DNA from: Limnomonas spitsbergensis
Taxonomy: Eukaryota > Chlorophyta > Chlorophyceae > Chlamydomonadales
Direction: 5' to 3'
NCBI GenBank assembly: GCA_037349105.1
Contig: JAYJMM010000015.1
Coordinates: forward strand, 558,001-622,000
DNA length: 64,000 nucleotides
Shown here piece after piece: positions 36,201 through 44,400 of the stretch. A model generated the notes under the pieces. The model did no database searches. It was not told where the DNA came from and was given only the letters and a program-made list of their open reading frames with translations. The position numbers were made by a program, and so were the translations under genes. Every line of letters starts with the position of its first letter. Position 1 is the stretch's first letter.

Positions 36201-39200
36201 ACACTTCCGGCGGGCTGGACTGCAGTTGCTACTTGCAACGCTACGGTGGAGGCAGTAAAAGCCCAAACCCTGCAGGTGCAACGCACCTATGGAGGCAGTA
36301 AACCCTTAACCCTAAACCCTGGACTGCAGGTGCAACGCAACTATGGAGGCAATAAACCCTAAACCCTAAACCTGGACTGCAGATGCAACGTGGCTGTGGA
36401 GGCAGTAAACCCTAAACCCGTAACCCTGGACTGCAGGTGCAACGCAACTATGGAGGCAGTAAACCCTAAACCCTTAACCCTGGACTGCAGGTGCAACGTG
36501 GCTGTGGAGGCAGTAAACTCTAAACCCTTAACCCTGGACTGCAGGTGCAACGCAACTATGGAGGCAGTAAACCCTAAACCCGTAACCCTGGACTGCAGGT
36601 GCAACGTGGCTGTGGAGGCAGTAAACCCTAAACCCGTAACCCTGGACTGCAGGTGTAACGTGGCTGTGGAGGCAGTAAACTCTAAACCCTTAACCCTGGA
36701 CTGCAGGTGCAACGCACCTATGGAGGCAGTAAACCCTAAACCCTAAACCCTGGACTGCAGGTGCAACGCAACTATGGAGGCAGTAAACCCTAAACCCGTA
36801 ACCCTGGACTGCAGGTGCAACGTGGCTGTGGAGGCAGTAAACTCTAAACCCTTAACCCTGGACTGCAGGTGCAACGTGGCTGTGGAGGCAGTAAACTCTA
36901 AACCCTTAACCCTGGACTGCAGGTGCAACGTGGCTGTGGAGGCAGTAAACTCTAAACCCTTAACCCTGGACTGCAGGTGCAACGTGGCTGTGGAGGCAGT
37001 AAACTCTAAACCCTTAACCCTGGACTGCAGGTGCAACGCACCTATGGAGGCAGTAAACCCTTAACCCTAAACCCTGGACTGCAGGTGCAACGCAACTATG
37101 GAGGCAATAAACCCTAAACCCTAAACCTGGACTGCAGGTGCAACGTGGCTGTGGAGGCAGTAAACCCTAAACCCGTAACCCTGGACTGCAGGTGCAACGC
37201 AACTATGGAGGCAGTAAACCCTAAACCCTTAACCCTGGACTGCAGGTGCAACGTGGCTGTGGAGGCAGTAAACTCTAAACCCTTAACCCTGGACTGCAGG
37301 TGCAACGTGGCTGTGGAGGCAGTAAACCCTAAACCCGTAACCCTGGACTGCAGGTGCAACGTGGCTGTGGAGGCAGTAAACCCTTAACCCTTAACCCTGG
37401 ACTGCAGGTGTAACGTGGCTGTGGAGGCAGTAAACCCTAAACCCTTAACCCTGGACTGCAGGTGCAACGCACCTATGGAGGCAGTAAACCCTAAACCCTA
37501 AACCCTGGACTGCAGGTGCAACGCACCTATGGAGGCAGTAAACCCTGAACCCGTAACCCTGGACTGCAGGTGCAACGTGGCTGTGGAGGCAGTAAACTTT
37601 AAACCCTTAACCCTGGACTGCAGGTGCAACGTGGCTGTGGAGGCAGTAAACTCTAAACCCTTAACCCTGGACTGCAGGTGCAACGTGGCTGTGGAGGCAG
37701 TAAACTCTAAACCCTTAACCCTGGACTGCAGGTGCAACGTGGCTGTGGAGGCAGTAAACCCCAAACCCTTAACCCTGGACTGCAGGTGCAACGTGGCTGT
37801 GGAGGCAGTAAACCCCAAACCCTTAACCCTGGACTGCAGGTGCAACGTGGCTGTGGAGGCAGTAAACCCCAAACCCTTAACCCTGGACTGCAGGTGCAAC
37901 GTGGCTGTGGAGGCAGTAAACCCCAAACCCTTAACCCTGGACTGCAGGTGCAACGTGGCTGTGGAGGCAGTAAACCCTAAACCCTTAACCCTGGACTGCA
38001 GGTGCAACGTGGCTGTGGAGGCAGTAAACTCTAAACCCTTAACCCTGGACTGCAGGTGCAACGCAACTGTGGAGGCAGTAAACTCTAAACCCTTAACCCT
38101 GGACTGCAGGTGTAACGTGGCTGTGGAGGCAGTAAACCCCAAACCCTTAACCCTGGACTGCAGGTGCAACGTGGCTGTGGAGGCAGTAAACCCTAAACCC
38201 TTAACCCTGGACTGCAGGTGCAACGCAACTGTGGAGGCAGTAAACCCTAAACCCTTAACCCTGGACTGCAGGTGCAACGCAACTGTGGAGGCAGTAAACT
38301 CTAAACCCGTAACCCTGGACTGCAGGTGCAACGCAACTGTGGAGGCAGTAAACCCTAAACCCTTAACCCTGGACTGCAGGTGTAACGTGGCTGTGGAGGC
38401 AGTAAACCCCAAACCCTTAACCCTGGACTGCAGGTGCAACGTGGCTGTGGAGGCAGTAAACCCTAAACCCTAAACCCTGGACTGCAGGTGCAACGTGGCT
38501 GTGGAGGCAGTAAACTCTAAACCCTTAACCCTGGACTGCAGGTGCAACGCACCTATGGAGGCAGTAAACCCTGAACCCTTAACCCTGGACTGCAGGTGCA
38601 ACGTGGCTGTGGAGGCAGTAAACCCTAAACCCTTAACCCTGGACTGCAGGTGAAACGCGACCGTGGAGGCAGTAAACCCTAAACCTTTAACCTTAAACTC
38701 TGAACCCTAACCCTGGACCGCAGGTGTAACGCGACTGTGGAGGACCGGCGGGCATGGCTAGGCCTTGCACTCATCGGCAAGCGAGATAAAGGTGCGGGGT
38801 GTCTGATGGGAGGGAGGGGAGGCCATGGGGCTCAGGAGAGAGGAGAGAGGGGCAGTGGGGCAGGTGGGGGGGGGCGGGATAAGAGTGAGGGGGCCTGATG
38901 GGGGGGGCGGGATAAGAGTGAGGGGGCCTGATAGGGGGGGGGCGGGATAAGAGTGAGGGGGCCTGATAGGGGGGGGGCGGGATAAGAGTGAGGGGGCCTG
39001 GTGGGGGGGGGCGGGATAAGAGTGAGGGGGCCTGGTGGGGGGCAGGCAGGTTATAGAAAGAAAGAAAGTTACACCCAGTGTGTGGGGGGGTGGGGTCAGG
39101 AAACAGTGCAGCCTGGGCAGTGGTAGGCTATAGGGGGGAGGACAGGGCCCTCTTCCACCGCATGCATGCCATCCGCACATCAGCCATGCACCTCACACCT

Positions 39201-40858
39201 GCCCATCCGACCGCCGCCCGCCCGCCCACCGGCTTTCTCATTTCAAATACACCGGCCGCCCACTCCCCGGCACTTCGACGGTGGGCTGAGCCCTTGAATG
39301 TCACATGATTGAAACTCTGAAGTGTCACATGATTAAAGCCCTGAAGTGTCACATGATTAAAGCCCTGAAGTGTCACATGATTAAAACCCTGAAGTGTCAC
39401 ATGATTGAAGCCCTGAAGTGTCACATGATTAAAACCCTGAAGTGTCACATGATTAAAACCCTGAAGTGTCACATGATTAAAACCCTGAAGTGTCACATGA
39501 TTAAAACCCTGAAGTGTCACATGATTAAAACCCTGAAGTGTCACATGATTGAAACCCTGAAGTGTCACATGATTAAAACCCTGAAGTGTCACATGATTAA
39601 AACCCTGAAGTGTCACATGATTAAAACCCTGAAGTGTCACATGATTAAAACCCTGAAGTGTCACATGATTAAAACCCTGAAGTGTCACATGATTGAAACC
39701 CTGAAGTGTCACATGATTAAAACCCTGAAGTGTCACATGATTAAAACCCTGAAGTGTCACATGATTAAAACCCTGAAGTGTCACATGATTAAAACCCTGA
39801 AGTGTCACATGATTAAAACCCTGAAGTGTCACATGATTAAAACCCTGAAGTGTCACATGATTAAAACCCTGAAGTGTCACATGATTAAAACCCTGATGAG
39901 TCACATGATTAAAACCCTGAAGTGTCACATGATTAAAACCCTGAAGTGTCACATGATTAAAACCCTGAAGTGTCACATGATTGAAACCCTGAAGTGTCAC
40001 ATGGTTGAAACCCTGAAGTGTCACATGATTGAAACCCTGAAGTGTCACATGATTAAAACCCTGAAGTGTCACATGATTAAAACCCTGAAGTGTCACATGA
40101 TTAAAACCCTGAAGTGTCACATGATTAAAACCCTGAAGTGTCACATGATTAAAACCCTGAAGTGTCACATGATTAAAACCCTGAAGTGTCACATGATTAA
40201 AACCCTGAAGTGTCACATGATTAAAACCCTGATGAGTCACATGATTAGAAGCCTAGAGTGTCACATAGATGAAACCCTGAAACCCCGAATTTCAAAAGGC
40301 AAACAGGCGTGGTCGCGGTGCTCTTAAATGTGAAATTAAATCTCAACCTTATAATGGTACAAGCCTTGTGCCTGAAAATTTTGGTTTCTAACGCCTTACC
40401 CTCACCCCTAACCCTAACCCCTAATCACTAACCCTAAGCAATAACACGAACCCCTAACCCCTAACCCTGACCACTAACCCTAACCCTTAACCCTGACCCA
40501 TAAGCCTGACCCCTACCCCTAACCCTAACCCTAACGGCAAGCAGGCGTGGTCGCTGTGCACTTTGACGTGGGCGCCGACGAGTGCGTCCGGCGTGTGGGC
40601 ACCCGGACCGGCCACCCTACGCTGCCGCCGCGCCGTGGCGCCGTGGCCGTGGCCTCTTTTGCGAAGGTGCTCCAGCCGCCGAGCTGTGCCGAGGGCTTTG
40701 AGTGCGTACATGTGGTGAGAAACTTCGAGGAAGCGAACGCCGTGCTGGCGGCCCTGGGGGCAATGCCGCTGGAGGTGCAAGAGGTCCAAGAGGTGCAGGA
40801 GATGCTGGTTCAGGATGGGGAGGGGGGTGAATACCGGTATGAAGCGTACAGGAGTTAG
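18411..40858 (+). CDS. multidomain RNA-repair protein: RNA ligase / 2H phosphoesterase / DSP-type phosphatase / second RNA ligase / P-loop kinase
   Basis: Exons read from motifs and splice sites: 18411-18546, 18971-19135, 19957-20080, 21009-21145, 21965-22041, 23738-24234, 24696-24885, 25417-25963, 26320-27025, 27107-27406, 27855-28021, 30758-31201, then 32630-32763, 33337-33465, 34133-34916, 35898-36011, 38724-38791, 40545-40858. Phases match at every join except 31201 to 32630, where at least one exon must be missing or unseen. This gives 1163 codons before that gap and 513 aa after it. The combination fits breaking, healing and sealing of RNA ends: opening 2',3'-cyclic phosphates, removing phosphates, phosphorylating 5'-OH ends, joining. 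It resembles the eukaryotic 'Swiss army knife' RNA-repair proteins as I remember them; that comparison is unchecked. It could still be two adjacent genes, split at the 31.2-32.6 kb gap. Confidence 0.8.
19700..19815 (+). repeat. dispersed family A copy
   Basis: ATGGCCTACGGCCATCC, GATCTGGTGCAGCAAGCCCT, TGGGACCATTAGACC, GGCCAAGGTTTGGTCCCCAT: one of the best conserved family A copies, in intron 2 of the RNA-repair gene. Confidence 0.6.
20081..20440 (+). repeat. junction-derived repeats after exon 3 of the RNA-repair gene
   Basis: Exon 3 ends TCTGAGCAG before GTGAGCCATGCA. Variants of GAGCAGGTGAGCCATGCATG recur at about 20,106, 20,160 and 20,330. They grade into a ~50-bp tandem with GGCGAGCTATGAAAAATAAA. 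Confidence 0.7.
21146..21964 (+). other. intron 4 of the RNA-repair gene; nothing notable
   Basis: Non-coding with short A/T-rich patches and a small AGCAGGGATA repeat near 21,390. I see no gene, array or terminal repeats. Confidence 0.5.
22042..22650 (+). repeat. junction-derived repeats of exon 5 (ligase motif V end)
   Basis: Exon 5 ends GTCCACCCAGACTTCATACAG before GTGAGGTGGCACC. The intron then has about eight ~75-bp units, each with CTGGTCCACCCAGACTTCAT or a variant, ACAGGTGAGGTGGCACCCTG, a short A/T-rich stretch, and AGGTCCAGGCCGCAGC. Each copy can be read as the same peptide ending (VHPGFIQ) plus a donor. Confidence 0.85.
23000..23260 (+). repeat. GGATCTCTGGATCCTTGATC-type tandem repeat
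   Basis: Imprecise units of CTGGATCCTTGATCCCTGGA and CTCTAGATCTCTGG fill this part of intron 5. Non-coding. Confidence 0.6.
23300..23737 (+). repeat. duplicated exon 6 acceptors and a CCCTGAA run
   Basis: Exon 6 starts GCCATTGAGGAGGGAGGCAC at 23,738. Similar acceptor-plus-exon copies occur at about 23,316 (GCCATTGAGGAGGGAGGCAT) and 23,450 (TCGTTGAGGAGGCAGGCC). A 180-bp run of CCCTGAAC/CCCTGGAC heptamers (23,508-23,690) lies between the second copy and the real exon. Confidence 0.8.
24696..25963 (+). CDS. exons 7-8: 2H phosphoesterase domain
   Basis: Two His-x-Thr signatures define the 2H phosphoesterase fold, which acts on 2',3'-cyclic phosphate ends. [12 protein letters not shown] in exon 7 has its motif His at about residue 388; [15 protein letters not shown] in exon 8 has it at about 586. 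About 195 residues separate them, much more than is usual, because exon 8 inserts a Ser/Thr/Pro/Ala-rich low-complexity run (25,480-25,690) with SLKPSA-type repeats that looks expanded by slippage. Joins are phase 2 into exon 7, phase 0 between exons 7 and 8, and phase 1 out. The core order is preserved, so an active domain with a disordered loop is likely. Confidence 0.75.
25964..26240 (+). repeat. GGGTGGGT-type repeat after exon 8
   Basis: Exon 8 ends before GTGTGTGGGGG. The intron continues with GTGGGTGGGTG tracts up to 26,240, which give many donor-like GTGGGT sites. Confidence 0.6.
26320..27406 (+). CDS. exons 9-10: helical linker with Gln tract and start of the phosphatase domain
   Basis: Exon 9 is Leu/Ala-rich and helical with an RQQQQQ tract. 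Segments such as [13 protein letters not shown] and [18 protein letters not shown] resemble tetratricopeptide helices, but I cannot confirm the family. An in-frame TGA at 27,027-27,029 interrupts an otherwise open frame. An 81-nt intron (27,026-27,106, GTGAAG to GGCAG) would remove it and keep phase. Exon 10 is Gly-rich, then enters the phosphatase domain ([33 protein letters not shown]). Confidence 0.6.
27107..31201 (+). CDS. exons 10-12: dual-specificity-type phosphatase domain
   Basis: The domain runs through [19 protein letters not shown] (exon 10), [16 protein letters not shown] and [18 protein letters not shown] (exon 11), then [18 protein letters not shown] (exon 12). The last holds the CX5R signature: Cys at about 1032 and Arg at about 1038. 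After it come [19 protein letters not shown] and a basic helix. Intron 11 (28,022-30,757) splits the domain just before the catalytic loop and is filled by a 2.1-kb minisatellite. In an RNA-repair protein this fold may remove 2' or 3' phosphates rather than act on protein; that is inference. Confidence 0.8.
27407..27854 (+). repeat. four tandem copies of the exon 11 acceptor and 5' half
   Basis: The true exon 11 acceptor is at 27,854 and is followed by GACCAGGTGTTGGCGCTAGG. Diverged copies begin at about 27,453, 27,596 and 27,715. Each carries GGNACCAGG, a GGNGTGCACCTGGTCCTCAC-like segment and GACNGAGGAGACNCCGCC, then GTAGCTGAATGGTAGCTGA spacers. Confidence 0.85.
28022..30110 (+). repeat. 31-bp minisatellite (~66 copies) seeded at the exon 11 donor
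   Basis: Unit: GGTCTGAGGGAGGGAGGGCT, then GTGGTATTATA, with GTGG/GAGG alternation between copies. The first unit overlaps the real donor (CTAG/GTGAGAGGGAGG), so the array begins at the splice site. Copies are nearly identical, which implies recent expansion or homogenisation. Confidence 0.95.
30180..30600 (+). repeat. four degenerate copies of the exon 11 3' end and donor
   Basis: Exon 11's end (CAACCTTTATGAAGCGGTGC, CAGATGGAGCGTATCCTAGG, TGAGAGGGAGG) is repeated with decay at about 30,203-30,280, 30,305-30,390, 30,410-30,490 and 30,500-30,590. Together with the minisatellite this makes the whole 5' part of intron 11 a derivative of one junction. Confidence 0.8.
31735..31815 (+). repeat. dispersed repeat family B, copy 2
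   Basis: Contains AAAGGGCGTGCAAGGAAAG, TTACGCCCTATTAGGGCGTG, GAGGTTAAGGAAACAACGC and AGCTTGGGGCC in the same order as the copies at 7.6 and 39.05 kb. Confidence 0.5.
32440..32629 (+). repeat. junction-derived repeats of the exon 13 acceptor
   Basis: Exon 13 starts GTACACTGCCCTCACC after TGGACTCAG. Five upstream copies of CACCCTGGCCTCAGGTACAC followed by C-runs reproduce this acceptor. Confidence 0.8.
32630..34240 (+). CDS. exons 13-15 (first part): C-terminal half of a second RNA ligase domain
   Basis: [19 protein letters not shown] and [14 protein letters not shown], then [10 protein letters not shown] (motif IV-like), then [17 protein letters not shown] and WTRTW match the second half of Rnl-type RNA ligases that sit next to kinases. 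The first half, with motif I KxDG and the GENLYA-type segment, was not found between 31,202 and 32,629. The exon 13 donor is ambiguous (32,760 or 32,763, both phase 1). Exons 14 (33,337-33,465) and 15 join in phase 1. Confidence 0.7.
33185..33305 (+). repeat. ACAAACTGCTCCCCCCCC repeat in intron 13
   Basis: About seven copies of ACAAACTGCTCC with C-runs of varying length, a pyrimidine-rich array just upstream of the exon 14 acceptor. Confidence 0.7.
33466..33840 (+). repeat. junction-derived 22-bp minisatellite at the exon 14 donor
   Basis: Exon 14 ends CACCATTGAGCCAG before GTGGGTTGG. About 16 units of GTTGAGCCATGTTGGTTAGT follow, and the first units (TTGAGCCAGGTCTG) keep the exon-donor junction. 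Read on the minus strand they give an [13 protein letters not shown] artefact frame. Confidence 0.85.
34133..34916 (+). CDS. exon 15: ligase end, poly-Gln linker and kinase Walker A
   Basis: Starts with the ligase tail ([12 protein letters not shown]). A Ser/Gly-rich and then Gln-rich linker follows (CAG tract 34,480-34,640) and an Arg/Gly-rich stretch. It ends with [21 protein letters not shown], whose P-loop GLPGSGKST starts the kinase domain. The donor GG/GTGAGT is phase 2. Confidence 0.8.
34830..40858 (+). CDS. exons 15 (end)-18: P-loop polynucleotide-kinase-like domain
   Basis: The P-loop (GLPGSGKST, exon 15) is followed in exon 16 by [19 protein letters not shown], exons 16-17 by [17 protein letters not shown] (Walker B-like Asp), and exon 18 by [17 protein letters not shown] and RTGHPTL. 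This is the order seen in kinases fused to RNA ligases (AAA_33-like, Pnkp/tRNA-ligase kinase relatives), which phosphorylate RNA 5'-OH ends. The protein ends after a VQEVQEVQE repeat. Introns 16 (2.7 kb) and 17 (1.75 kb) are almost entirely tandem repeats; exon 17 is only 68 nt. Confidence 0.8.
34917..35275 (+). repeat. junction-derived repeats at the exon 15 donor
   Basis: Exon 15 ends GGCGCGG before GTGAGTGGGGTTGCGG. The intron continues with about ten units of GGTGAGTGGAGTTGTGTGGT and GGGTTGGTGGGGTTGCGG. Confidence 0.8.
35346..35755 (+). repeat. 15-bp minisatellite, ~27 identical copies
   Basis: Unit CCCATCGCATCCCTG, with no visible variation across about 410 bp. Because 15 is a multiple of 3 it is open in several frames (SLPIA, HPCPS, MGRDA, RWAGM, QGCDG), which explains the long overlapping frames on both strands. 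A decayed copy of the exon 16 start (CTGGATCAGGATCTGTCACA) follows at 35,764. Confidence 0.95.
36236..38723 (+). repeat. 54-bp array (~46 copies) built from the exon 17 acceptor
   Basis: Unit order: GTGCAACGTGGCTGTGGAGG, CAGTAAACCCTAAACCC, TTAACCCTGGACTGCAG. The real exon 17 begins after CCGCAG at 38,724 with GTGTAACGCGACTGTGGAGG, so each unit carries a CTGCAG acceptor plus the first ~20 bp of exon 17 and then telomere-like CCCTAAA. Units are 54 bp (18 codons) and mostly keep frame with exon 17. Confidence 0.95.
38820..39045 (+). repeat. ~33-bp repeats after the exon 17 donor
   Basis: About six units of GGCGGGATAAGAGTGAGGGG and GCCTGATGGGGGG. GCGGGATAAGAGTGAGG resembles the exon 17 end and donor GCGAGATAAAGGTGCGG, so this array too may derive from the junction. 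Confidence 0.7.
39050..39125 (+). repeat. dispersed repeat family B, copy 3
   Basis: AAAGAAAGAAAGTTACACCC, GGGTCAGGAAACAGTGCAGC and CTGGGCAG, in the same arrangement as at 7.6 and 31.75 kb. Confidence 0.5.
39297..40270 (+). repeat. 24-bp minisatellite (~40 copies) in intron 17
   Basis: Unit GAAGTGTCACATGATTAAAA then CCCT, with rare GATTGAA and GATGAGT variants. It is open on both strands because 24 is a multiple of 3 (HMIKTLKC plus, GFNHVTLQ minus). At 40,296-40,326 a decayed copy of the exon 18 acceptor follows (GGCAAACAGGCGTGGTCGCG). Confidence 0.95.
40395..40535 (+). repeat. interstitial CCCTAAC-type telomere-like run
   Basis: Degenerate ACCCCTAACCCTAACC units immediately upstream of the exon 18 acceptor. 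Internal and irregular, so not a chromosome end. Confidence 0.7.
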
Positions 40859-41205
40859 GGTTCGAGCGTGTACACATCTTGAGCGTGTACACATCTTGAG
40901 CGTGTAAACATCTTGAGCGTGTAAACATCTTGAGCGTGTAAACAACTTGAGCGTGTAAACATCTTGAGCGTGTAAACATCTTGAGCGTGTAAACATCTGG
41001 AGCGTGTAAACATCTGGAGCGTGTAAACGTCTGGAGCGTATAAACATCTTGAGCGTGTAAACATCTTGAGCGTGTAAACATCTTGAGCGTGTAAACATCT
41101 TGAGCGTGTAAACATCTTGAGCGTGTAAACATCTTGAGCGTGTAAACATCTTGAGCGTGTAAACATCTTGAGCGTGTACACATCTTGAGCGTGTACACAT
41201 CTTGG
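40859..41205 (+). repeat. 17-bp minisatellite after the RNA-repair stop codon
   Basis: About 20 units of GAGCGTGTAAACATCTT start a few bases after the stop at 40,858. Minus-strand frames of the type YTLKMFTRSRCLHAQDV are three-unit translations and not genes. Confidence 0.9.
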
Positions 41206-41455
41206 GATATCTGAGGAGGCGAACGCACTGCCGGCATCGCTGGGGGCTGTATAGCCTGGGGTGCAGGGGCAGGAGGGGGAGGGGGGTGAATACCGGTATC
41301 GAGGGTATAGGGGTTAGGTTTCGAGTGTGCACACATCTTGGGGAGCTTCGAGGAAGGGAAAGCTGAGCTGTTATCCCTGGGGGCATAGCCGGCGGTGGTG
41401 CAAGGGCCGGAGCTGGAGCTGGATGGGGTGGGTGGTGTATACCGGTATGTTGATA
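41206..41455 (+). pseudogene. two decayed tandem copies of the 3' end of the RNA-repair gene
   Basis: 41,206-41,335 and 41,336-41,455 both resemble the final coding segment 40,728-40,870 (GAGGAAGCGAACGCCGTGCT, CTGGGGGCAATGCC, GATGGGGAGGGGGGTGAATA, CCGGTATGAAG, then TTCGAGCGTGTACACATCTT). They contain stops and deletions. The ~17-bp array lies between the real end and copy 2. Confidence 0.75.
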
Positions 41456-44400
41456 TTTTCATGTACTAGTTACAAGATAACATCATGCTCCTCTTGCTTC
41501 CGTGAAAACATTGCCGGGGCTTGTACTGGTTCAGGTTTGTAGTTTAAGGGTTTTGATGCCTTCTTTGAGGCATTACGGTTCTCTGGGTCATCGACCACAC
41601 TTCCATTTGTATACTACCTGCTCCCCTTTGGACAGGGCTTGTGGGCTGGCGCATTATGCTAGTTGCTTACCCAGGGGGGTCACTAGTCTTCGCTTACAGT
41701 TTTAGTGTATCAAGTGCCTGTACCGGTTTACGGGCGTATGTCCCATGCATCAAATGTGATGCTCTGCTAGACTGTAAAAACTTAATGCTACAATAAACGG
41801 CAAATAAGATGCAACTACCGTACATGGATGCTCCTTTTGAACAGCTGGCTCCGCCAGAGCAACTCCAAACCATCGAATGAGTCCAGCATCCGCATCCTTC
41901 CTCTCATTAAACCTGAGAGATGAGCATGGTCTTGGCGACCATACACAAACCCAAAGGATTGGGGGCCAAAAAGGCAAAAAGTGGAAATGCTTGATCGTAC
42001 CCCTAAAACCCTAAACCGGTAAAGGAGATAGCTCATGACAGGAATTTGGGCGAAGAAGTTTTCCCTTCTCCTGTTGAGCGTTAATTTCCTTCCTACTTTC
42101 GAACTGTAGACCTCCAGATTGCCCTCTTCTTCACAAGAACATGTTTGGTGTCTATAGGATGATAACCGTGCGAATGCGGCCACGCGGCTTGAGCTCCACT
42201 GATTCCCGATCCCTCACACCCCTGCGGAAACTCGGTTTATACCATTTCTGTCTCCATGGAGAACACTGCTGCCTGTTAACATGTTTCGCCCCTTGAGTTC
42301 TACCACTGTCAATGACGTTACACCTCTGGGTCATGCTGAAAAAGGCTCAAAACAGTTGGCCACGGGAGCACCCAGCTGTTTGGTCGGGAGAAAAATAAAT
42401 CAAGGCTCCCATTGACTGGCATTGAGGCTTGTTACTGAAAAGTTGTGTGGAGTTTTCTAGTGAAGTTTTCACTGAAAAACATCGAAGGCTCTGTGAACTT
42501 GGTAAAGTGCATGATGCGGTGCATGAGCATCGGAGTTGTTAAGCATGATGCACACCCGCTGGGCGATTGCTCGTGTGGAATTTCTTTTTTTTGAGGCTTT
42601 GTTGAGGGCTGGTCTCTAGTGGAACTCAGGTGTCGGACTTGATCTTCTTTGCCTTCCCGGCCTTTCCTTTCGTTCCTTCCCCCCCCCCTCCTTTCCTTTT
42701 AGTTACTTCTTTTCTCCCTTCTCATCAGTTGGGCGCTCGCGCGGCCGAGCTTTGAGCAGGCCCAGAAGTGTAACGTTATTGACTTGCTGGGCCCTGCTGA
42801 GTGCTCGGCCGCGTTGTGCTGGAAAGGGATGGGCAAGCTTCATCATAGCTGTCGTGCACAGCCAAGGCCATGGTGCAGCCATGTCAACCTCTTAAAGTCG
42901 TATGTGAGCCAATAAGTGTGGCTGACAATGCTTTGCGCCATGATGATCTGTATGCCTTTGAAAAAGGAAACCATAACTGGAAACAGGAATGCTGAGTATA
43001 GTATTAGGCATCTAATCTGCTGGAAAGCAGTGCCAGACCCCCCTTTTGGATCCAAGGGAAACACCTGCTGAATGCAGTGCAAGACACCCCTTGTGTGGCC
43101 AAGGGAAACCCCGGCTGTAAACAGTGCATGAAACAAACATGCTGGAGACAGGCGCTATCTGTGCCCGGCAGAAACTGCAAAACAGGTTGGAACCAGGAAG
43201 CAGTGCATGACGCCATGCATGTGCTGCTTGACAGAGATAAAGGCTGCAATCTGTGCACGGCGGTTGATGAAGGGTAAGCAGAACGGCAGTAAGCAATGCT
43301 CGCGTTATGTTGCCTAAGAGGTAGAAAACAGCCAGCGATGTACGGCGGATGCTATACAGAAAGAACTTGAACCACACCAAATGCCCCATGCTATCAGTAT
43401 GTCAATGACATTACACCTCTGGGCCCTGCTTAGAAAAGCTCGGCCGCATGGGCGCCCAACTGTCCCGTTGGGAGAAAAGAAAAGGAACTTCAGGTGAGAG
43501 GGAAAGAAGGAGAAGGACCAGTATGCCCACCCTCACTCGCTCGCCAATATTGGTCAGTGCATGCTCCCTCCCTCACTTTCGTGGGGCCCTACAGGGGGCG
43601 TCATTGCTGTTGCATTGTTGTTGCATTGGGAGTCCTGTTCCAAAGTCGTACTTTATGTTTGTTGATTTATTATGTTCAGATGAACATTGGAGGGGGTCAT
43701 CAAGGTGTATGTTCGAAGTATAACAGATCACTTGGGTAATGGACCGCGCAGCTCCTTACATAAGCCTCATGTACAGCGAGCGAAATAAAACAGACTGCTT
43801 CTGGTACTAACTGGTGCCGGACTACCGGTACCAAATAAATAAAGATGGTAACACAACAAACATTCAGACTCGAACATGATGAATAATAAGTGCCTCATAA
43901 GACGTGGTCACAATCTGAGAACTTTCAAAGACATCCTTTTGGAAGCTTCACGTGGTTTTTGACTTTTTGCATGGCACAAAAACATCACACGATGCACAAA
44001 TTACGGCCTAGGAATGAACCCCATAGCGCAGACGATATTTGCCCCCAATCACAAAGCATGATGGAATTGCACAGGAGTGAAGCACCGCTTACAAAATTGG
44101 GAAGTAGACTGAATGTTTGGTTGTTTCACCACGTGTATTTATTTGGTTCGTTGCAGAAATAGATAATGGAAACATAAAATGGAAACAGATTTAGCTTCAG
44201 ATTATTCTCCACTTCCATCATGCATACCGGTATGCAATTGAAGGATAAAGAACCCAGATGCCTCCAAAAGACAGGTGCACACAAATGTGTACATAGGTTG
44301 CGTCACTGCTGATATACATGTACCGTTTCAAGGGCCTATCCTCATCCTTAACCCACACCTCAGGGCGTATTGTTAACTTATTGAGGATATTTAGGAAATC

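Noticed and set aside
36390..38473. Repeat protein frames [16 protein letters not shown] (plus) and [15 protein letters not shown] (minus)
   Set aside because: 54-bp intronic array. The plus frame is open only because the unit is 18 codons. Kept only as a possible splice variant, not as a gene.
39128..40327. 370- and 340-codon frames on opposite strands (GFNHVTLQ and HMIKTLKC repeats)
   Set aside because: 24-bp minisatellite without stops in several frames; it lies inside an intron between two kinase exons that join in phase.
40395..40535. Chromosome end or telomere
   Set aside because: The heptamers are degenerate, short, internal and flanked by coding exons.
40487..41462. Minus-strand 299- and 281-codon frames with YTLKMFTRSRCLHAQDV repeats
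   Set aside because: Translation of the 17-bp array plus the antisense of exon 18.
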